From NCBI GenBank assembly GCA_947485425.1, contig CANKSK010000026.1, positions 1 through 9,372 of the forward strand: 9,372 bases of DNA, written 5' to 3'. The notes under the pieces are model-generated. The model did no database searches and was not told where the DNA came from. It saw nothing but the letters and a program-made list of their open reading frames with translations. The stretch is from Bacteroidota bacterium. GTDB taxonomy: Bacteria; Bacteroidota; Bacteroidia; AKYH767-A; CANKSK01. A program made the translations under genes and the position numbers. Every line of letters begins with the position of its first letter. Positions within the stretch are counted from its first letter, which is position 1. Shown piece after piece: positions 1-5,300 of the stretch.

Positions 1-1
1 A

Positions 2-271
2 AATATTCTCATGCCTTTCCTGGGTATTCTGATGCAGGGCATCAATTTCCAATCCTTTTCGGTCAAAGTCGGAGAGGCCGAAATAAAATATGGGATGTTT
101 ATTGGGGCCATCATTGATTTTTTAATCATTGCAGCGGTATTGTTTTTGGTCATTAAAGGCATCAATAAAATCAATAAAACCAAAGTTGAAGCCCCTCCGG
201 CTGAGGCACCATCTGTGAGTAGGGAAGAGGCTTTACTTGCAGAAATCCGTGATTTACTGAAAAACAAATAA
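2..271 (+). CDS. mscL: Large-conductance mechanosensitive channel MscL, C-terminal part (5' end outside window)
   Basis: MscL is a homopentameric inner-membrane channel that opens under membrane tension and releases solutes on hypo-osmotic shock. The visible part aligns by eye with the E. coli protein from about its residue 39 onward. It begins with N-I-L-M-P followed by a Gly-Ile-Leu stretch, matching the end of TM1 and the start of the periplasmic loop. The second transmembrane helix starts at YGMFIGAIIDFLI and runs to the basic KGINKINK stretch. A Pro/Ala/Glu-rich linker (VEAPPAEAP) follows, and then the cytoplasmic helix EEALLAEIRDLLKNK, which closely resembles the family's EEVLLTEIRDLLK ending. 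Reading is open in this frame from base 2, so the ATG at 11 is the internal Met of the M-P motif and not a start. The N-terminal helix and most of TM1 lie upstream of the window. It looks intact as far as visible. Confidence 0.95.
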   Translation, partial: NILMPFLGILMQGINFQSFSVKVGEAEIKYGMFIGAIIDFLIIAAVLFLVIKGINKINKTKVEAPPAEAPSVSREEALLAEIRDLLKNK

Positions 272-346
272 ATTTTCTCTTTCATTGCGTTTGTTTTGAT
301 AGCAGTAAATTTTGCACCTATGAATCCATTTCCTTGGGATGGCTTG

Positions 347-354
347 TATCTTTG
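347..354 (+). promoter_or_regulatory. Bacteroidota-type -7 element for the metalloprotease gene
   Basis: TATCTTTG is an exact match to the TAnnTTTG -7 consensus used by the primary sigma factor of Bacteroidota. It lies 28 bases before the ATG at 383, which would give a short 5' leader. I see no convincing TTTG -33 element at the usual 19-21 base distance, so the call rests on the -7 box and its position. The rest of the 111-base gap between mscL and this gene holds no clear terminator. Confidence 0.45.
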
Positions 355-382
355 ACCTTTAAATGGGTGTAAAACTATTTTC

Positions 383-1675
383 ATGAAGGCCATGCGATTT
401 CTTTTTTTTCTTGGATGCATCCTCATCATCCATCAGCATGCATATGCACAGAGCATTCGTTGCGGCTCGAGTCAATGGATTGAGCTTGCGGAGAAAAAAT
501 ATCCCGGCTATACGGATGCGTGGAAAAATGTAACGGCAGCGTTTCAGAAAAATGAGAATGCCAAAATGACACTGCCCATGTGCACCATTCAAGTGGTTGT
601 TCACCATTTGTTTCATGCGGCGCAAGACAGCATCAGCGATTCTTTGATATTCCGACAAATGGATATCTTGAATCAATGTTTTAACCATCAAAATGCCGAT
701 ACGATGCATTTACGACCTGTTTTTGGCCCCATCACTGGAAAAGGTGCGGGAATCTATTTCCAATTGGCTAAAAAAACACCTTTAGGGGTCATTACAAATG
801 GTATAGAGCGTTTACATACCCCTATTGATGGTTTTGGTGATTCGCTTCTCGGATTTCCTGAAAAGGTTAAAAATGCCCAAAATGGAGGTTTGGATCCCTG
901 GGATACGCAAAAATTTATGAATATATGGGTTTGTGATACCAAAATACCCGGTGGCGATTTGCTTTTTGAAGGGTATGCAACCCCTCCACCCAACCTGCCC
1001 AATTGGCCATCGGGCTTTCCGGGGCCTGAATTTACCGATGGAATCGTCATCCAAAATGAGTTTTTTGGTGACCGAAATCCCTTGTCACAACAAGCAGATT
1101 CAGGGCGCGGTAAAGTACTCGTGCATGAAACCGGGCATTACCTAGGTTTAAGGCATATTTGGGGCGATGATTATCAATGCCAAGGTGACGATGGGATCGG
1201 GGATACCCCGGCAGCCGATGGACCCTCCAATATGGATTGTGATTTGCTGAAAAATTCCTGTTTGGATTCCATACTGAATATCGATTTTCCGGATATGGTT
1301 GAAAATTATATGGATTACAGTCATGAAGACTGTCAAAATACTTTTACCAATGGGCAGGCAATATTTATCAGGTGGGTAGCAGATCAGTATCGGACCGGCC
1401 TATGCCAAGCGGGAAATAGTTTGGTCGCTACTTTGGAAAATGTCCCTCAAATCAAGGTTTTTCCCAATCCGGCCCAAAATATACTTTTTTTGGAATCTAT
1501 TCAAGGAGGGTATACCTGTACCCTATACAATACCATGGGGCAGCTGATTAAAACGGAAAAGATACATGATTCCATGCATGCGATAGATATCAGTGGGTTT
1601 GAAAATGGATTGTATTTTCTTTTCATTCAAACCCAAACAGATATTCAAATGGTCAAATGGGTTAAAGCAAATTAA
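383..1675 (+). CDS. Secreted M43 (pappalysin/cytophagalysin-like) zinc metalloprotease with T9SS C-terminal sorting domain
   Basis: This is a 430-residue exported metallopeptidase expected to act outside the cell or on its surface. Residues 1-22 form a signal peptide (a hydrophobic core ending AYA, then Gln23). Residues 24-110 resemble the M43 pro-region and N-terminal subdomain, including RCG at 26-28. The zinc signature HETGHYLGLRH is at 248-258: His248, His252 and His258 bind zinc and Glu249 is the catalytic base. It is followed by the Asp/Cys-rich loop typical of the family (an IGDTP motif) and the Met-turn MDYS at Met310 with a downstream FTNGQ. Residues from about 355 on are a type A T9SS sorting domain: FPNPAQN at 360-366, a middle YNTMGQ, and a final GLYFLF strand with a basic tail. 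Substrate cannot be read from sequence. Relatives include ulilysin and mirolysin. The ATG at 392 is an alternative start, but the one at 383 better fits the promoter spacing and gives basic residues before the hydrophobic core. It may be co-transcribed with the next gene, 35 bases downstream. Confidence 0.93.
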   Translation: MKAMRFLFFLGCILIIHQHAYAQSIRCGSSQWIELAEKKYPGYTDAWKNVTAAFQKNENAKMTLPMCTIQVVVHHLFHAAQDSISDSLIFRQMDILNQCFNHQNADTMHLRPVFGPITGKGAGIYFQLAKKTPLGVITNGIERLHTPIDGFGDSLLGFPEKVKNAQNGGLDPWDTQKFMNIWVCDTKIPGGDLLFEGYATPPPNLPNWPSGFPGPEFTDGIVIQNEFFGDRNPLSQQADSGRGKVLVHETGHYLGLRHIWGDDYQCQGDDGIGDTPAADGPSNMDCDLLKNSCLDSILNIDFPDMVENYMDYSHEDCQNTFTNGQAIFIRWVADQYRTGLCQAGNSLVATLENVPQIKVFPNPAQNILFLESIQGGYTCTLYNTMGQLIKTEKIHDSMHAIDISGFENGLYFLFIQTQTDIQMVKWVKAN

Positions 1676-1710
1676 GATGTGTAGTTATAACACATTATAA
1701 ATATTTTATC

Positions 1711-2292
1711 GTGTCAAAAATACACAGACATTTTATCATGCATAAACCTTTTGGATATCTATGCCAATTTGTGTGTGAATTAAAGAAAAAAAAACTCATC
1801 AAAGAGTTGTATGAATTCCCTCCCGGAACCATGGCAATAGGTCGATTAGATGAAGATAGTGAAGGTTTGCTTTTTTTAACAACGGATGGAAAAGTCAGCG
1901 AAGAAATCAGAAGCAAAAACATTGAAAAAGAATATTATGCGCAGCTTGACGGCCTGATTACAGATGATGCCATAGCGGCTTTGCAAGCGGGTGTTGAAAT
2001 AGGCATCCGGGATGTGAAGTATATGACAAAGCCTTGCTCGGTATATCGATTGGATGAAAGTCCTGATTTTGCCCCTAGAACCAAGAAAATACGCGATGAT
2101 AGGCATGGTCCTACCTCCTGGATTTCGATAACCATTACAGAAGGAAAATTTCGACAAATCCGAAAAATGACTGCCGCCTCGGGATTTCCTACTTTGCGAC
2201 TATGCAGGGTGCGTATTGGAAAGATTACCATTGGACAGTTAAAACCCGCAGAAGTATTGGAGGTGGATCAATTTTTTAACCCATTCAAATAG
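1711..2292 (+). CDS. 23S rRNA pseudouridine synthase, RluE-like (RsuA/RluB/E/F family)
   Basis: This 193-residue cytoplasmic enzyme is expected to isomerise a specific uridine in 23S rRNA to pseudouridine. E. coli RluE acts at U2457; that site is inferred here. It lacks the N-terminal S4 RNA-binding domain of RsuA/RluB, as RluE does, and its length is close to RluE. The opening HKPFGYLCQF matches the family's start of the catalytic fold. The motif GRLDEDSEGLL at 44-54 contains the catalytic Asp47. KEYYAQLDG and the C-terminal GKFRQIRKMTAASGFPTLRL block are the other conserved family segments. The start is chosen at GTG 1711 because Bacteroidota homologues, from memory, begin a few residues before the H-F-I-x-H-K-P stretch. 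ATG 1738 is the alternative and would trim nine residues. No Shine-Dalgarno sequence is evident for either start. The stop lies only 12 bases from the stop of the convergent giant gene. The specific site assignment is less certain than the family. Confidence 0.9.
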   Translation: MSKIHRHFIMHKPFGYLCQFVCELKKKKLIKELYEFPPGTMAIGRLDEDSEGLLFLTTDGKVSEEIRSKNIEKEYYAQLDGLITDDAIAALQAGVEIGIRDVKYMTKPCSVYRLDESPDFAPRTKKIRDDRHGPTSWISITITEGKFRQIRKMTAASGFPTLRLCRVRIGKITIGQLKPAEVLEVDQFFNPFK

Positions 2293-2294
2293 AA

Positions 2295-2320
2295 AACGTT
2301 TGGATTACTTTACAAGCGTT
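2295..2320. terminator. Weak stem-loop between convergent gene ends
   Basis: AACGTTTG at 2295-2302 can pair with CAAGCGTT at 2313-2320 around a 10-base loop, giving an 8-bp stem with one G-U pair in the + strand RNA. The + strand RNA has no U-tract after it. In the - strand RNA the same position becomes a C-A mismatch, but a U-rich run (UUCUAUUUG) follows. The stem overlaps the last codons of the giant - strand gene and immediately follows the rluE-like stop. It is the only candidate terminator in this very short gap and is a weak one. Confidence 0.25.
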
Positions 2321-5300
2321 ACATGCCCAACAAAGGTATGCTCCTTATCAAAAATATCCTTTATTTTTATCAGATACAGATATACATCCATCTGCGCCAA
2401 ATCAACACCACCATTGGCATGTCCATCCCATCTTTTTTCTATTTGGTCACTTAAAAATATCATATTTCCCCATCGGTCAAAAATATGCAATTCATAGGTT
2501 TTTATTCCTATTCCGTTGCCTCCAAAGTCATCGTTGATACCATCATTATCGGGTGTAAAGGCATTGGGAACATAAAAGGTAAAATCCCCTTCTACCACCA
2601 CTGTTTTGCAGAAAATGTCGATGCAATGAAATGCAGAAGAAACTTTCAGACAAACCTTGTATGTGCCTGCCTCAGCATAGGAATGCTTGGGGTCTTTTTC
2701 AGCGGAAAATATGCCATCACCAAAATCCCATTGGTAGGATATTTCATTTTTTGCTTGTTCGAAAAAATTGAATTCAGATTTTAAAATTTTTACCGTATCC
2801 CTATCCGAATAAAACATCGAAATAGGAGGTTGATATACGGAAATATAGGCATGTTTTTTTAAGGTATCAATGCACCCATCTGTTGACGTTACAATTAAAT
2901 TCACATCATAAATTCCGGGCTCCTGATAGGTATGTTCCGGGTTCACAGATACTGAAACATTGTCAGAGGATTTGTAATCGCCAAAATTCCAATACCACGA
3001 GCTGAGTCCTGAGGGCAAAGGAATTTGACTTAAATCTGTAAACGAAACTTCATGCGGTGAACAACCTTTTAAAGTATCCCCACTAAATTGTATGCTGGGT
3101 AAAGGAAGGATTTTTACCACCACTGAATCACTGTCTGATGGGGTACCACATCCATCTGTAACCGTAACCGTATAGGTGGTTGTGACATTGGGATTGACAA
3201 CAATATTCGCTGAACTTCCACCAAGGCTTGGTTTCCATTGGTAAAAATAATTTCCATCTCCTCCTTTTGCTTGCGCTTGCAAAAGGACACTTTCTTTTCT
3301 GCATATCGGGTTAACGGGTGTGGTCTGCACATCTAATGGTGGTCTTACATGAATATCTACCGAATAGGGTTCTGAAATGCACATATGATTGTCTATGGCA
3401 ACAACAGAGTAGGTGTTGGTGAGAACAGGATGTACCTGTATCGCACTGCCTGTTTGTCCGTTATTCCATAAATAGGTATAGGCAGGATTTCCGCCATGGG
3501 CTGAGGCAATGATATTGACGGATTGCCCAATGCAAAGGGTATCCACTCCAATGGCTATTACCTCCACTGAATCAGGTTCAGTAATGCTTATCGTGCTACT
3601 ATCGGTACATCCATTTTGATCTGTTAAAATTAGGGTATAGATGCCGGCAATTAAGCTTTTTGCGGTGTCTGTATTTTGGATAGGACTGGTATTCCAATGG
3701 TATTGGTATGTAGGCGTGCCACCTGTGGCAGCGCCATATATTTCACCATCATTTCCACTTTTGCAGCTTACATCTTTGGTTCCACTGATGAGGGTATGTA
3801 GTTTGGCAGGTTCATAGATTTGAATCCACAGGGTATCTATGCATGCTTTTGAGTCGGTAATCGTAACTCCATAAACGCCTGCTTTTAATCCCTGAATGCT
3901 ACTTATACTCTCTCCGTTTGACCATAAATACTTGTAAGGACCTATTCCTCCACTTTGTGAAAGGCTTATTTTCCCATCTTGAGAGCCATAGCAACTGACA
4001 TCTTTTTTGGATTGAATATTGGCCACTAGCAAGCTGGGTTCGGTAATATTTACGAGCATATTTGCCTGACAGTTTTTCGAGTCGGTTACCGTGACATGAT
4101 AGGTACCGGCCATAAGCTGAACCGCTGCAGAATCAATTTGATTGGGCTGCGTATCCCAAAGATAAGAATAGCCCGGAATGCCTCCGCTTGCAGATACGAC
4201 AGCAGTTCCATCTTTTCCACCATGACAGCTTACTGCAGCAGTTTGTGTCAGAATGACACTGAGTGGTGAGGGGCCTGATATGAGCACACTACTTTGTGTG
4301 GTACAGGATAAAGAATCCTGAATAATTACCGTATAGCTTCCCGGTAATAGTGAATGCGCCGTTACATCCGTTTGCACTGGATTTGTATTCCAAAGGTATG
4401 TATAGGGTGCCGTTCCTCCAGTAGCGGTAACCGTTGCACTTCCATTTCCTGCACTAAAACAACTCACATCGGTGCTGCTGGGTATACTTGCTTGTAGCAA
4501 AGGTGGTTCGGAAATCTGCACACCAATTGAATCCTTGCATCCTGATTTATCGGTTACCGTCAGTGTATAATTCCCTGCCAAAAGTCCCGAAATTTGAGAA
4601 AGGATTTGTTGCGGATTGGTATTCCATACATATGCATAGGGTGCGGTGCCTCCAGTATTTTGGATGGCAATCATTCCATCATGACCACCAAAACAGCTCA
4701 CATTTTTCAATTGGGATATTTGCGTGCTTAAAAGATTGGGCTCCATTACTACCGCAATCGTTTGTGCGATGCAATGGTTTGAATCCATTGCAAGAACTTG
4801 ATAGGTGCCTGCTTTGAGCCCTGTTGCTTGCTTTCCGGTTTGTATGGGTATGGTATTCCAAGCATACGTATAGGGAGGGATCCCTCCACTTCCTATTGAT
4901 GCGGCTGATCCATTATTTCCTCCATAACAACTTACGGGAATCAAACTGCTAATATTCAATGTGAATAGAGTGGGTTCGGTAATGCTTACATTTGAAATGC
5001 TTTTACAGCCATGTGCATCAGTAATGCTTACAGAGTAATTACCTGCCACAAGCTGATTTGCATTTGCTGTATTTTGTGCCGGTGAACTGCTCCATAGATA
5101 GGTATAGGGAAGGCTTCCACCACTTGCAAGCACTGAAGCGGCTCCGTCATTGCCATTTTTACAGCTGACGGGTTTATTTCCAGAGATATTAGAAAGGAGC
5201 GGGGGAGGTTCCGTAATCTGGATGGTATCATAGGCCATACAATGATTCAAATCGGTTAATTGCAGCGTATAGGTATTTGCTGAAAGGGAAGTGCTTTTTA

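Noticed and set aside
272..346. Possible terminator after mscL (short CCAT/ATGG pairing near 326-343)
   Set aside because: The arms are four to six bases with mismatches and no T-run follows. No hairpin terminator is supported in this gap.
410..421. FLGC near the N-terminus of the metalloprotease as a lipobox
   Set aside because: Cys12 falls in the middle of the hydrophobic core rather than at its end, and Phe at -3 is a poor lipobox match. The AYA/Gln23 signal peptidase I site fits better, and a T9SS sorting domain is present.
359..1050. Reading frames of about 100 residues on the - strand opposite the metalloprotease (359-709 and 754-1050)
   Set aside because: They are shadows of the M43 gene, whose motifs (HExxHxxGxxH, Met-turn, sorting domain) fix the real frame. 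No family features are seen in the antisense translations.
1677..1695. Inverted repeat ATGTGT...ACACAT after the metalloprotease stop as a terminator or operator
   Set aside because: The stem is only six base pairs, mostly A-T, with a 7-base loop and no U-run directly after it. It is too weak to call either way.
2485..2784. 99-residue + strand frame opposite the C-terminal domain of the giant gene
   Set aside because: It is antisense to a well-recognised gliding-type C-terminal domain and PKD domain. The translation has no recognisable features.
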